Below are positions 10,103-19,716 of a stretch of 64,000 nucleotides of DNA, piece by piece. The first letter of the stretch is position 1, and each line of letters opens with the position of its first letter. Source of the stretch: Thermaceae bacterium (GTDB lineage Bacteria > Deinococcota > Deinococci > Deinococcales > Marinithermaceae); assembly GCA_026984675.1 (NCBI GenBank), contig JALSRQ010000044.1:1-64000 (forward strand), in the 5' to 3' direction. Under the pieces are notes generated by a model. The model was not told the DNA's origin. It saw only the letters and a list, made by a program, of their open reading frames with translations, and made no database searches. The translations under genes were made by a program, and so were the position numbers.

Positions 10103-10463
10103 CCTCGCCACCGCCGCGATCGCCTCGAAGTGCCGGTCGGCGGGCCAGCGCTCGAGGCCCCCGAGCTCGGCGCTGGCGGCGAGGGCCGGGTCGGTGAGGG
10201 GAACGGTTTGGCCCTTTCGCCGGAGCTTTTGCCCGAGCTCGCCGGCGCGAAGCCAAACATCGGTGCCGCGGGAAGGGCGAGGAGGTTCGCCTTTGGTAGC
10301 GCCGCCTCTCCATCCGAGCGTGCCCCCTGGATCGGTTCGGCGAGGAACGGGGACGAGCGGCGGACCCGCCCCTCGACGAGCGCCTGGGCCAGGCCCTTTT
10401 CGACGCTGGGGTCCCCTGGCTTTTAAGGAAGAGGATCCAGACCGGGGTGTCGGGCAGGAGCCT
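10081..10463 (-). pseudogene. vapC-like PIN-domain toxin, disrupted by two frameshifts
   Basis: PIN-like segments in three successive frames: LLPDTPVWILFLK / DPSVEKGLAQALVEGRVRRSSPFLAEPIQGARSD / DVWLRAGELGQKLRRKGQTVPLTDPALAASAELG..RHFEAIA. Confidence 0.75.
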
Positions 10464-10685
10464 TTATGGCTTTTGGGCCTCGAGCTCGCGGTAAGCCGCC
10501 AGGTCCTCAAGGTCCCGGTCCACGATCCCCGAGCCCGCAAGCCGGACGAGGTTCTTGATGCGCTCTTCCCGCACGTAGGCCCGGAGCGCGGCCTCGATCG
10601 CCTCCCGCTTGGTGCGGGCCCCGGAAAGCTTTTGGACCTCCGTGAGAAACTCCTCGTCCAGGGCCACGCTAAGGCGCTTGGTCAT
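10464..10685 (-). CDS. VapB-like antitoxin
   Basis: MTKRLSVALDEEFLTEVQKLSGARTKREAIEAALRAYV; upstream of vapC remnant. Confidence 0.8.
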   Translation of the reverse strand: MTKRLSVALDEEFLTEVQKLSGARTKREAIEAALRAYVREERIKNLVRLAGSGIVDRDLEDLAAYRELEAQKP

Positions 10686-10721
10686 GGCACCAACCTTTCA
10701 TACCGGCTGTGTGCGCCGCCA

Positions 10722-11789
10722 TTAGATGTACCTTCGCGGCAGCCGGGGACTTAGCGCGGTGGCGAGCTCGTAGTTGATGGTACCGAGCGCCCGGGCCCGG
10801 CCGGTGAGGCTGGTCCTCGGGTCGAAATCGGCGGTGACCACCTCGAAGACCGCGTCCGGGGGCGGGGGGGTTTTCAGCAGCACGGTGGTTTGGTCCATGC
10901 TGACCCGGCCGACGACCGGGAGGTATTCTCGCCCCAGGCGCACGAAGCCGCGGTTGGAAAGCGCCCGGTGAAAGCCGTCGGCGTAGCCGAAGGGGAGGGT
11001 GGCCAGGGTCTCGCCGCCCCTTGCCTTCCAGGTCAGGCCGTAGCCCACGCCGTGGCCTGCGGGGAGGGTCTTTACCAGCGTGGCCTTGGCCTTCCAGCGG
11101 AGGATGGGGGAGAGCTCGCTAGTAAGGCTCTGGTCGGGGGGCAGGCCGTAAAGGGCGATGCCGGGGCGGACGAAGTCGAGGTCGGTGCCGATTCCGGCGA
11201 GGACGGCGGCCGAGTTCGCGGCGTGGAGGAGGTAGCGCTTTTTGAGGGGGCGGACGGCGGCCAGAAAGCGCGCGAGCTGGGCCCGGGTGAGGGCGGGGTC
11301 CTCGTCGGCCACCGCGAAGTGGGTGAGGATGCCCTCGACCTCGATCCCCATCGCCTCGACCTCGGCGAGGAAGTCGGCGAGGTCGTCGGGGGGGACCCCG
11401 ACCCGTCCCATCCCGGTGTCCACCTTGACGTGGACGGTTGCGCCCGGGCGAAGGGCGGAAAGCGCCCGGGCGGCCTCCAGGGTGGCGAGGGTGGGGACGA
11501 GATCCGCCTTCAGGGCGTCCTCGGCCTCGTCGGGGTGGAGGCTTCCAAGAAGGTGGATGGGGGCTTCGATCCCCGCACGCCGGAGCTCGGCCCCCTCGCC
11601 GGCGGTGGCGACCGCGAGGCGGGCGGCCCCGAGCTCGAGGAGCCTTTTCGCCACCGGCACCGCGCCGTGGCCGTAGGCGTTCGCCTTGACCACCCCGATC
11701 ACCCGCGTCTTCGGCCCCAGCTGCCCGGCGAGCCGCCGGTAGTTCGCGGCCAGGCGCCCGAGATCGATCTCCAGCCAGGTCGCCCGCAC
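10722..11789 (-). CDS. alr: Alanine racemase
   Basis: VIGVVKANAYGHG PLP motif; GRVSMDQT; Ala racemase architecture. Confidence 0.95.
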   Translation of the reverse strand: MRATWLEIDLGRLAANYRRLAGQLGPKTRVIGVVKANAYGHGAVPVAKRLLELGAARLAVATAGEGAELRRAGIEAPIHLLGSLHPDEAEDALKADLVPTLATLEAARALSALRPGATVHVKVDTGMGRVGVPPDDLADFLAEVEAMGIEVEGILTHFAVADEDPALTRAQLARFLAAVRPLKKRYLLHAANSAAVLAGIGTDLDFVRPGIALYGLPPDQSLTSELSPILRWKAKATLVKTLPAGHGVGYGLTWKARGGETLATLPFGYADGFHRALSNRGFVRLGREYLPVVGRVSMDQTTVLLKTPPPPDAVFEVVTADFDPRTSLTGRARALGTINYELATALSPRLPRRYI

Positions 11790-11934
11790 GGTTTCGAGTC
11801 TACGTCCCCGGCCGGGCGGGACACCTGTCCCCCGCCGCCCGCGCTACCTTGACCCTAGCCGCGCCCGGATGATCCATGAATCCCTCCCTCCTGGCCCCGC
11901 CCCGAAAGGGGCGGGTCGCCGTATCATGGGGGCG

Positions 11935-12495
11935 ATGCCGATCTACACCCGCACCGGCGACGAGGGGCTCACCGCCCTGGTGGGGGGCGAGCGGGTCAAG
12001 AAGAGCACCCTCCGGGTCGCCGCCTACGGCACCGTGGACGAGGCCAACAGCGCCCTGGGGCTGGCCCGGAGCCTGCTCCCCTCCGAGCTGGCCGAGCTCG
12101 ATCCCCTCTTCGATCGCTTGCAGCGGGCCCTCTTCGAGCTCGGCAGCGACCTCGCCACCCTCAAAAACAGCCCCGCCGAGCGCCACATCGCCCGCATGAC
12201 GGCGGACGACGTGGCCGGCCTCGAGGCCGAGATCGACCGCTTGGAGGCCGACCTCCCGCCCCTAAAGCTCTTCATCCTCCCCGGCGGCCACCCGGCCGCG
12301 GCCGCGCTGCACCTGGCCCGCACCGTCGCCCGCCGGGCCGAGCGCGAGGCGGTGGCGCTGGCCGAGCACGAGTGGGTGAACCCCGAGGCGCTCCGCTACC
12401 TCAACCGCCTGTCCGACCTCCTCTTCGTCCTGGCCCGCTACGTCAACCACCGCCTGGGGATCGCCGAGCCGATCTGGAGGGCGCGGGGGTCGTGA
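11935..12495 (+). CDS. Cob(I)yrinic acid a,c-diamide adenosyltransferase (PduO type)
   Basis: MPIYTRTGDEGLTALVGGERVKKSTLRVAAYGTVDEANSALG. Confidence 0.93.
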   Translation: MPIYTRTGDEGLTALVGGERVKKSTLRVAAYGTVDEANSALGLARSLLPSELAELDPLFDRLQRALFELGSDLATLKNSPAERHIARMTADDVAGLEAEIDRLEADLPPLKLFILPGGHPAAAALHLARTVARRAEREAVALAEHEWVNPEALRYLNRLSDLLFVLARYVNHRLGIAEPIWRARGS

Positions 12496-12794
12496 GGCTT
12501 TTGGTCCGCACCTACTGGCTCCGGCCGCGGCGGAGCCTCGGGGTGCTGCCCCCGGCCGGGCCCCGCATGCGGGCGGTGCTGGCGACCTTTTTGGAGGCGT
12601 TCCCCGAGTACCAGGGCTGCCTGGCCTACTCGCAGTCGCCCCGCCGGCCCCGCTACCTCTTCGTCTACGTCACCCAATGCGCCGGGCTTTTGCCCGAGGC
12701 CGCCGAGCACCTGGGCCGGCTCCTGGCGGCGGCCTTCCCCGGCAGCCGGGTGCTGCCCTACGGCCGGCCCTTCCCCGAGCCCTCCGAGGGCTGA
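12492..12794 (+). CDS. Conserved hypothetical protein
   Basis: ORF overlapping the upstream stop (GTG/TGA). Confidence 0.6.
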   Translation: MRLLVRTYWLRPRRSLGVLPPAGPRMRAVLATFLEAFPEYQGCLAYSQSPRRPRYLFVYVTQCAGLLPEAAEHLGRLLAAAFPGSRVLPYGRPFPEPSEG

Positions 12795-12820
12795 CCCCCT
12801 TTTTGCTAAACTGGGTTCCA

Positions 12821-12847
12821 TGATACTCCGGGTCGTCCGCCGCTAGT
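12821..12847 (+). other. Candidate leaderless short uORF MILRVVRR*
   Basis: ATGATACTCCGGGTCGTCCGCCGCTAG preceded by TAAACT 7 nt upstream; 49 nt before ABC-2 permease ATG. Confidence 0.35.
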
Positions 12848-12896
12848 CCGGTTCGGCTTTCAGGAAACTTTCCGCCAAAGATGGGAGGTCGGGCGG

Positions 12897-13670
12897 ATGA
12901 CCCGTAGATTCTTGCTTGGGAAGTTTTCGGTCCTGGTCGGGACCTTTCTGGCGCAAAACCTCGCCTACCGTGGCGAACTCTTCTTCTGGGTGCTGGCCCA
13001 GAGCCTGCCCTTGATCTTCCTAGGGCTCTGGGTCGAGGCCGGGCCTCGGCCCGGCCTCGACTACGCCCGCTACTTCTTCTTCGCCTGGCTGGCCGGGCTG
13101 TTCCGGCCCACCGGGGTGGCCGACTACCTCGGCTACGAGATCCGCACCGGCCGGCTCTCGCCCCTGTTGCTGCGGCCGTTTTCGCCGGTTCTTGACCACC
13201 TCGCCGACCAGCTTTCGCTCCTGCTCGTCTACCTCGTCCTCGGCCTGCCGGTGGCGGGGGTTTTGGGGGCCCTCTTTCCGGGGATCCTCGCCGGGCTCGA
13301 GCCGGCCCGCCTGATCGGCTACGCCGGTTTCCTGGCCCTGGGGTTCGCCTTCCACTTCGCCCTGGGCTGGCTCTTGGGCGCCCTGGCCTTCTTCCTCGAG
13401 CGGAGCGAGGGGTTCCTCGAGGCCTACTACGGGGCGCTGTTCTTCTTCGGCGGGCTCGCGATCCCCCTGGACGCCTTCTCCCCGGGGCTTCGCCGCTTCC
13501 TCGCGTGGACCCCGCTGCCCTACGCGGTCTACCACCCGGCGGCGCTGGCGGCGGGGTGGCCGGGGGCCCGGGGGCCGCTGCCGCTGGTGCTCTGGACCCT
13601 CGGGGTGGCGGCGCTGGCCGGCTGGGTTTGGCGCCGGGGGCTTTTGCGCTACCGCGCGGCGGGGGGCTAG
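12897..13670 (+). CDS. ABC-2 type transporter permease (paralog A1)
   Basis: Six hydrophobic segments; homologous to 15435-16217. Confidence 0.8.
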   Translation: MTRRFLLGKFSVLVGTFLAQNLAYRGELFFWVLAQSLPLIFLGLWVEAGPRPGLDYARYFFFAWLAGLFRPTGVADYLGYEIRTGRLSPLLLRPFSPVLDHLADQLSLLLVYLVLGLPVAGVLGALFPGILAGLEPARLIGYAGFLALGFAFHFALGWLLGALAFFLERSEGFLEAYYGALFFFGGLAIPLDAFSPGLRRFLAWTPLPYAVYHPAALAAGWPGARGPLPLVLWTLGVAALAGWVWRRGLLRYRAAGG

Positions 13671-14441
13671 ATGGGCGGCTACCTCCGCGTCCTCGCCCGC
13701 TCGGCGGCGGCCGCCGCGGCGGTCTGGACGGCCTACCGGGCCGACTTCCTCGCCGCCCTCCTCGGCGCCCTGGTGGAGACCGCCGGCCGGGTGGCGGCGC
13801 TCTTCGCCCTGGTGCGGGCGGGGGTGCTCGACCTCGCCCCCGACGAGGGGCTCGTCTACCTGGGGGTGGCCTCGATCGCGATCGGCTTCTTCCGGTGCGT
13901 GGTGGGGCCCAACCTGGTGGCGTTCTCGGAGCGGGTGTGGGAGGGGAGCCTCGAGTTCGTGCTGCTCAGGCCCAAGCACCCGGTCTTCCTGCTCCTGGTG
14001 CAGACCGCCTCGCCCTGGGGCCTGCCCGACCTGCTGGCCGGGGCGGCGCTCCTCGGCCTGGGGCACCGCGCGTTGGGGGCCCAAGCGGCGGTCCTCGGCT
14101 CGCTCGCGATCGGTCCGGCCCTCCTGGTCGCCTACCTCTTCGCCTTCCTCCTCGCCCTGGTGGGCTTCTTCTCGGTGCACGTCCACAACCTGGTCCACCT
14201 GGTGACCGGCCTGTTCGCGGCCGGGCAGTACCCGGTGCGGGCCTACGCGCTTCCGGTACGGGTCTTCCTCACCTTCGTAGTGCCGGTCTACGGGGCGGTC
14301 AACCTGCCCGCCGAGCTGGCCCTGGGGCGGGTGGGCCCGGCGGGGTTGCTCGGGCTTTGGGCGGGGGTGGCGGTTTTTTGGCTGTTGACAGATAGGCTCT
14401 TTCGCCTCGCGGTTCGGGCCTACGCCTCGGCCTCGGGGTAG
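13671..14441 (+). CDS. ABC-2 type transporter permease (paralog B1)
   Basis: Hydrophobic protein ending LAVRAYASASG; homologous to 16217-16987. Confidence 0.8.
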   Translation: MGGYLRVLARSAAAAAAVWTAYRADFLAALLGALVETAGRVAALFALVRAGVLDLAPDEGLVYLGVASIAIGFFRCVVGPNLVAFSERVWEGSLEFVLLRPKHPVFLLLVQTASPWGLPDLLAGAALLGLGHRALGAQAAVLGSLAIGPALLVAYLFAFLLALVGFFSVHVHNLVHLVTGLFAAGQYPVRAYALPVRVFLTFVVPVYGAVNLPAELALGRVGPAGLLGLWAGVAVFWLLTDRLFRLAVRAYASASG

Positions 14442-14455
14442 ATTGGAGGCACGCC

Positions 14456-15442
14456 GTGGAAGACGTGGTGGTGGCCGAAGACCTTTCCAAGACCTACCTG
14501 GTGGCCGAGAAGGACCCGGGGTTCCTGGGCACCCTGCGGCACTTCGTTCGCCGCCGCTACAAGCGGATCGAGGCGGTGAAGGGGGTGAGCTTCCGGCTCC
14601 GTCCCGGCGAGATCGTGGGCTTTCTGGGCCCGAACGGGGCGGGGAAGACCACCACCCTGAAGATGCTGGCCGGGCTGCTCTACCCTTCGAGGGGGCGGGT
14701 TCGGGTGCTGGGCTACGCGCCGTTCGAGCGGCGGCCCGGGTTCCTGAAACGGATCACCCTGGTGATGGGCAACAAGGCCCAGCTGCTTTGGGACCTGCCG
14801 GTCCTCGACACCCTCCGGATCAACGCCGCGGTTTACGACATCCCCGAGCCCGAGTACCGCCGGCGGGTGGAGCGGTTCGCCGCCATGCTGGAGATCGAGG
14901 CGATCCTCACCCAGCCGGTCCGCAAGCTCTCGCTCGGCGAGCGGATGAAGGCCGAGCTGATGGCGGCGCTCCTCCACCACCCCCGGGTGCTGTTCCTCGA
15001 CGAGCCCACCTTAGGGCTCGACGTCAACGCCCAGGCGGCGGTGCGCGACTTCGTCCGGCGCTACGCCCGGGAGGAGGGGGCCACCGTGCTGCTCACCAGC
15101 CACTACATGGCCGACATCGAGGCGCTGGCCGAGCGGGTGATCCTGATCCACCGGGGCCGGCTGCTCTTCGACGGGGGGCTCCGGGCGTTGGTGGCGCGGT
15201 TCGCCCCTTACAAGGAGGTCCGGCTCGACCTCGAGGCCCCCCTGGAACCGGCCGCCCTCGCCCCCTACGGCGAGGTGGTGGGGGTCGAGGGGCAGAGCGC
15301 CCGGCTCCTGGTGGAAAAGCCCCGCCTCACCGCGGCGGTGGCCCGGATGCTGGCCGCGCTCCCGGTCCGGGACCTGGCGGTCGAGGAGCCGCCTTTGGAA
15401 GAGGTGATCGGGCGGGTCTTCCGGGAGGGGCGCCTTGGTTAG
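14456..15442 (+). CDS. ABC transporter ATP-binding protein (ABC-2/daunorubicin-type)
   Basis: GPNGAGKTTTLKMLAGLL, LSLGERMKAELMAALLHHPRVLFLDEPTLGLD. Confidence 0.95.
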   Translation: MEDVVVAEDLSKTYLVAEKDPGFLGTLRHFVRRRYKRIEAVKGVSFRLRPGEIVGFLGPNGAGKTTTLKMLAGLLYPSRGRVRVLGYAPFERRPGFLKRITLVMGNKAQLLWDLPVLDTLRINAAVYDIPEPEYRRRVERFAAMLEIEAILTQPVRKLSLGERMKAELMAALLHHPRVLFLDEPTLGLDVNAQAAVRDFVRRYAREEGATVLLTSHYMADIEALAERVILIHRGRLLFDGGLRALVARFAPYKEVRLDLEAPLEPAALAPYGEVVGVEGQSARLLVEKPRLTAAVARMLAALPVRDLAVEEPPLEEVIGRVFREGRLG

Positions 15443-16217
15443 GAAGCTCCTCGCCTTCCTCTCGGTCTACTACGCCCACATGACGGTCTACCGGGGCGAG
15501 ATCCTCTTCTGGCTGCTCTCCGGTCTCGCCCCCTTCTTCTTCATGGCGATCTGGGTGGCGGCGGCCCGGGAGGGGCTCACCGACCGCGATCCCCTCTCCT
15601 TCGCCCGCTACTTCTTCTTCGTCTTCGCGGCCCGCCAGCTCCAGGTGGTCTGGGTCACCTGGACCCTCTCCGAGGAGATCAAAAACGGCGCCCTCGCCTT
15701 CAAGCTCCTAAAGCCCCTCGACCCCCTCTGGCACTACCTGGCCCAGCACCTCGCCGAGCGCGGGGTGCGGCTGCCGATGATCCTGGTGCTGGTCGGGGTT
15801 TTCTGGCTCCTCTACCCCGGGGCGCTGGTCTGGACCGGCCCCGGGGCCCTTTTCCTCGGGCTCCTTGCCAGCCTCCTGGGGTTCCTGCTCAACTTCTTCG
15901 TGGCCTACGTCCTCGGCCTGCTGGCCCTTTGGCTGGAGGAGTCCACCGACCTCTACAACGCCTGGTACGTCCTCTTCATGCTGTTTTCCGGTTACCTCGC
16001 CCCCCTCGACCTCTACCCCGAGGCGGTGCGGGCGTTCCTCTTTTGGACCCCCTTCCCCTACCTCGCCTACCTGCCGGCGGCGCTCTGGGCCGGCGAGCCG
16101 GTGGCCGGGGCGGGGCGGGCGTTTGGGGTTCTGGCCGGCTGGACCCTCCTCGCCTGGCTCCTCGCGCGGGGGCTTTGGCGCGCCGGGCTTCGGCGGTTTT
16201 CCGCTATGGGGGCGTGA
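15435..16217 (+). CDS. ABC-2 type transporter permease (paralog A2)
   Basis: Shared YRGE(L/I)(F/L)FW, FARYFFF, LKPLDPLWHYLA pattern with A1. Confidence 0.85.
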   Translation: MVRKLLAFLSVYYAHMTVYRGEILFWLLSGLAPFFFMAIWVAAAREGLTDRDPLSFARYFFFVFAARQLQVVWVTWTLSEEIKNGALAFKLLKPLDPLWHYLAQHLAERGVRLPMILVLVGVFWLLYPGALVWTGPGALFLGLLASLLGFLLNFFVAYVLGLLALWLEESTDLYNAWYVLFMLFSGYLAPLDLYPEAVRAFLFWTPFPYLAYLPAALWAGEPVAGAGRAFGVLAGWTLLAWLLARGLWRAGLRRFSAMGA

Positions 16218-16987
16218 TGCGCTACCTGAGGCTCTTTGGGGTCTTCCTGCTGACCGCGCTCTCGGCCCGGATGGAGTACCGGGCGAACTTCCTGGCGGCC
16301 CTGGTCATCGTCTTGCTGGAGTCGCTGGGGATGCTCTTTGGCCTTTTCCTCTTCTACCAAAACGGCTACGACCTCGGGGGCTGGCGGTGGCAGGAGGCGC
16401 TGGCGGTGATGGGGGTGGCGCGGTTCCTCGAGGGGGTCTTCGCGAGCTGGCTGAACCCGAACCTCCAGAAGATCTCCGAGCGGGTGCAGCAGGGGACCCT
16501 CGACTACGTGCTCCTGAAACCGGTGGACAGCCAGTTCTGGGTGAGCGTCGAGGGGTTCGCCGTCTGGGGCCTGCCCTCGTTCCTGGTGGCGGGGCTGCTC
16601 CTGGCGTACGCCGCCGGCACCGTGGGGATGAACCCCCTCTATCTGGTCCTCGCCCTCGCCCTTGCCACCCTGCTCTTTTACGCCCTGGCCTTCGTCCTGG
16701 CGACCACCACGATCTGGTTCGTCAAGCTCTACAACGTGGTCAACTTTCTGGGGGCGGTGCTCTGGAACGCCCAGTATCCGGTGAGCGCCTTCGACCGGCC
16801 CTTCCGCCTTTTCCTGACCTACGTCCTGCCGGTCTCCTTCATGACCACGGTGCCGGCCGAGGTGGCCCTGGGCCGGAAGGGGCCGGGGTTCCTGGTCCTT
16901 CTGGCCCTGCTTGCGGGGGCGTTCCTGCTTTTTTCGCGGGTCTTCTGGCGGTTTGCCCTAAGGGGCTACGGCTCGGCCTCGAGCTAG
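16217..16987 (+). CDS. ABC-2 type transporter permease (paralog B2)
   Basis: ISERVQQGTLDYVLLKPVDSQFW, ending RGYGSASS. Confidence 0.85.
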   Translation: MRYLRLFGVFLLTALSARMEYRANFLAALVIVLLESLGMLFGLFLFYQNGYDLGGWRWQEALAVMGVARFLEGVFASWLNPNLQKISERVQQGTLDYVLLKPVDSQFWVSVEGFAVWGLPSFLVAGLLLAYAAGTVGMNPLYLVLALALATLLFYALAFVLATTTIWFVKLYNVVNFLGAVLWNAQYPVSAFDRPFRLFLTYVLPVSFMTTVPAEVALGRKGPGFLVLLALLAGAFLLFSRVFWRFALRGYGSASS

Positions 16988-17005
16988 GGGTAGAATCCCC
17001 TCGGC

Positions 17006-17617
17006 ATGCGGCTCGACTGGGTTTCCGCCGCCGTCCTTTTGCTCGCCTACCTCTTCGGCTCGATCCCCGGCGGGGTGCTGGTGGCCCGGCTCTACCGGGT
17101 CGACCTGCGCCAGGTGGGCTCGGGGAACATCGGGGCTACCAACGTGCAGCGGGCGCTGGGCTGGGGGCCGGCGATCGTGGTGGCGCTCTTCGACATCTTC
17201 AAGGGGGGGATCGCGGTCTGGATCGCCCGGCTGGCCGGGGTCGAGGGCTGGCTCCTCGGCGGGGTGGCGGTGGCCGCCGTGCTGGGGCATAACTTCCCGG
17301 TGACCCTCCGGTTCTCCGGCGGCAAGGGGGTGGCCACCAGCCTGGGCACCCTCTTCTTCCTGGACCCCGAGGTCGCCGCCTACGCCGCGGTGATCGGGTT
17401 GGTGGTGGTGGCGCTGACCCGGTTCGTCTCGGCCGGGAGCCTGACCGGGGCGGTGGCGGCGGTGGTGCTGGCCTACGCGCTGGGCCGCCCGGGGTGGGAG
17501 CTCGCCACCCTCGCCCTCATGGCCGCGATGATCTTCCTCACCCACCGCCACAACCTGGTGCGGCTTTGGCGGGGGGAGGAGCGGCGGCTGGGGCGGCCGC
17601 AGCGCCCCGAGGGCTAG
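17006..17617 (+). CDS. plsY: Glycerol-3-phosphate acyltransferase PlsY
   Basis: FGSIPGGVLVARL, GSGNIGATNVQRALGWG, GHNFPVTLRFSGGKGVATSLG. Confidence 0.95.
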   Translation: MRLDWVSAAVLLLAYLFGSIPGGVLVARLYRVDLRQVGSGNIGATNVQRALGWGPAIVVALFDIFKGGIAVWIARLAGVEGWLLGGVAVAAVLGHNFPVTLRFSGGKGVATSLGTLFFLDPEVAAYAAVIGLVVVALTRFVSAGSLTGAVAAVVLAYALGRPGWELATLALMAAMIFLTHRHNLVRLWRGEERRLGRPQRPEG

Positions 17618-19317
17618 TCGCCGGCCGGGGCCAGGTGGGCCTCGCCCTTAAGCTCGGCGTCGGGGATGAGCAGGGTGGCCAAAAACCCCAGCAGCACGAA
17701 GCCGGCCCCGTAGAGGTAGACCTTGCGGATGGCCTCGACGATGGCCAGGTCGAGGGCCTTTTGCATCTCGGCCTTGAGCGCCTCCATCCGGGCCTTGAGG
17801 GCGTCCTGGACCCGCTTCAGGATGGTCTCCCGCAGGGCGGGGGGCACCGGTCGGCCCAGCATCGCCTTGAAGTCCTCGGGGAGGAGGGGGTTCGCCTTGA
17901 GCTTGGCGACGGCCTCCCGGTCGCCGTTTAGGGCCCGCCGGAGTTCCTCCAGGGTCGCCCGCTCGCTCTCGGCGAAGCGCTTTTCGATCGCGGTGGGATC
18001 CCGCATCGAGATCGAGCCGCCCTTGAACCCGGCGGGCAGGTGGCTCTGGATCGCCCCCTGCAGGCTGGCGGCCAGGATCGCCCCCAGCAGGGCGGTGCCC
18101 AGGGTCGAGCCGATCTGCCGGAAGAACTGGGTCGCCGAGCTGGCGGTGCCCATCCGGGCCGGCTCCACCGAGTTCTGCACCGCCAGGGTGTAGAGCGGCA
18201 TCGAGGGGCCGAGCCCGAGCCCCATGCTCACCATCAGCGCCAGCACCAGCCAGAGGGGGGTGTCGAGGTCGATCAGGTAGTGCATCGCCAGGAAGTTGAG
18301 CAATAGCCAGAGGTTCCCGATGAGCATCCAGGGCTTGTAGCGGCCGGTGCGGCTGGCCAGCTGGCCGCCGGCCACGCTGCCGAAGACCGCCCCCAGGGTG
18401 AGCGGCATCAGGGTGAGGCCGGAGCTGGTGGCGCTGATCCCCTTGACCTGGATCAGATAGAGCGGCAGGAAGAACATCGCCGAGAGGAAGGCGGCCCCGA
18501 AGAAGAAGAGGGCCAGGCTGGCGTAGCGGAAGATCGGGTTTTGAAAGAGGGTGAGGTCGAAAAGCGGCTCGGGGACGTGGGTCTCGACCCAGACGAAGAG
18601 CCCGAGGCCCAGTGCGGCCAGGGCGAAGAGGCCGAGCTCGGTGGGGGAAGTCCAGGGGTAGGTGGTGCCGCCCCAGGAGAGGGCGAGCAAGAGCGGCACC
18701 GTCCACAGGATCAGGGTCGCCGCCCCCCAGTAGTCGAAGCGGTGGCGGGAGGGGGCCGCCGCCGCCGGCATGTAGCGGGCGATGAACCAAAGCGCCACCG
18801 CCCCCACCGGCATGTTGATGTAGAAGACCCAGCGCCAGGAGAGGTGGTCGGTGAGCAGCCCGCCGAGCCAGGGGCCGACGATGCTGGCGATCCCGAACAC
18901 CGCCCCGAACGCTCCCTGGATCCGCCCCCGCTCCCGGGGCGGGATCAGGAGGCCGATGGTGGTCACCGCCACCGCGAAGAGCGCCCCGCCGCCGATCCCT
19001 TGGAGGCCCCGGAACCCGATCAGGGCGTTCATGCTGGGGGAGAGGCCGGAGAGGGCGGAGCCGGCGAGGAAGATCAGCACCGCCCAAAAGAGCAGCACCT
19101 TGGCCCGCACCAGGTCGGCGAGCCGGCCGAAGATCGGCACCCCCACGGTGGAGGCCAGCAGGTAGCTGGTGGCCACCCAGGCGTACTTGTCGACCCCGCC
19201 GAGGTCCTGGACGATGCGGGGCAGGGCGGTGGCCACGATGGTCTGGTCGAGGGCGGCCAGGAAGATGCCGAGGAAGATCCCGACCAGGGTGAGCTGAACT
19301 TGACGGGCGGGGCTCAT
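17614..19317 (-). CDS. MFS transporter, DHA2 (EmrB/QacA) family
   Basis: FLAALDQTIVATALPRIVQDLGG; ~14 hydrophobic segments. Confidence 0.9.
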   Translation of the reverse strand: MSPARQVQLTLVGIFLGIFLAALDQTIVATALPRIVQDLGGVDKYAWVATSYLLASTVGVPIFGRLADLVRAKVLLFWAVLIFLAGSALSGLSPSMNALIGFRGLQGIGGGALFAVAVTTIGLLIPPRERGRIQGAFGAVFGIASIVGPWLGGLLTDHLSWRWVFYINMPVGAVALWFIARYMPAAAAPSRHRFDYWGAATLILWTVPLLLALSWGGTTYPWTSPTELGLFALAALGLGLFVWVETHVPEPLFDLTLFQNPIFRYASLALFFFGAAFLSAMFFLPLYLIQVKGISATSSGLTLMPLTLGAVFGSVAGGQLASRTGRYKPWMLIGNLWLLLNFLAMHYLIDLDTPLWLVLALMVSMGLGLGPSMPLYTLAVQNSVEPARMGTASSATQFFRQIGSTLGTALLGAILAASLQGAIQSHLPAGFKGGSISMRDPTAIEKRFAESERATLEELRRALNGDREAVAKLKANPLLPEDFKAMLGRPVPPALRETILKRVQDALKARMEALKAEMQKALDLAIVEAIRKVYLYGAGFVLLGFLATLLIPDAELKGEAHLAPAGD

Positions 19318-19716
19318 GCTTCCTCCTCCAATCGTTCGAGCAACCGGATGAGCGCGTGTTTCTCGTCTTCGTCGAGGCGGGCCAGGGCGGCCTCGCCGGC
19401 GGCCTCGAGGCACCCCCGGGCGGCCCCGAGCCGCCGCCGGCCCGCCTCGGTGAGCTCTAGGAGGGTGCTCCGGCGGTCCTCGGGGTTGGGTCGGCGGACG
19501 ATCAGGCCGGCCTCCTCCAGGCCCGCCAGCAGGTGGCTGACGCTGGGCGGGGGCAGGTGGAGGGCCTGGGCGAGCGGGCCGCCCGCCCCGCTCGATCTGG
19601 GCCAGCAGGAAGTAGCGCTTAAAGTCGATCCCTTCCGCCTTGAGGCAGGGCTTGGCCCGTTCCAGGAGCCGCCGCTGCAGGCGCCAGAGCCGGGTGAGGA
19701 GGGTCGGGGCGCGCAC
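19314..19716 (-). pseudogene. MarR family regulator, apparently frameshifted
   Basis: N-term LWRLQRRLLERAKPCLKAEGIDFKRYFLLAQIERG in one frame; continuation PLAQALHLPPPSVSHLLAGLEEAGLIVRRPNPEDRRSTLLELTEAGRR in another; break near 19575-19590. Confidence 0.75.

Noticed and set aside
10194-10754. + strand ORF over the vapBC region
   Set aside because: Translation is antisense-like; PIN/VapB motifs lie on the - strand
17614-19716. 700-aa single ORF fusing a regulator to the MFS exporter
   Set aside because: Central segment is GPPPAPAQRQPPAGG-type out-of-frame translation; better explained as a frameshifted MarR gene overlapping a separate exporter gene starting at 19317
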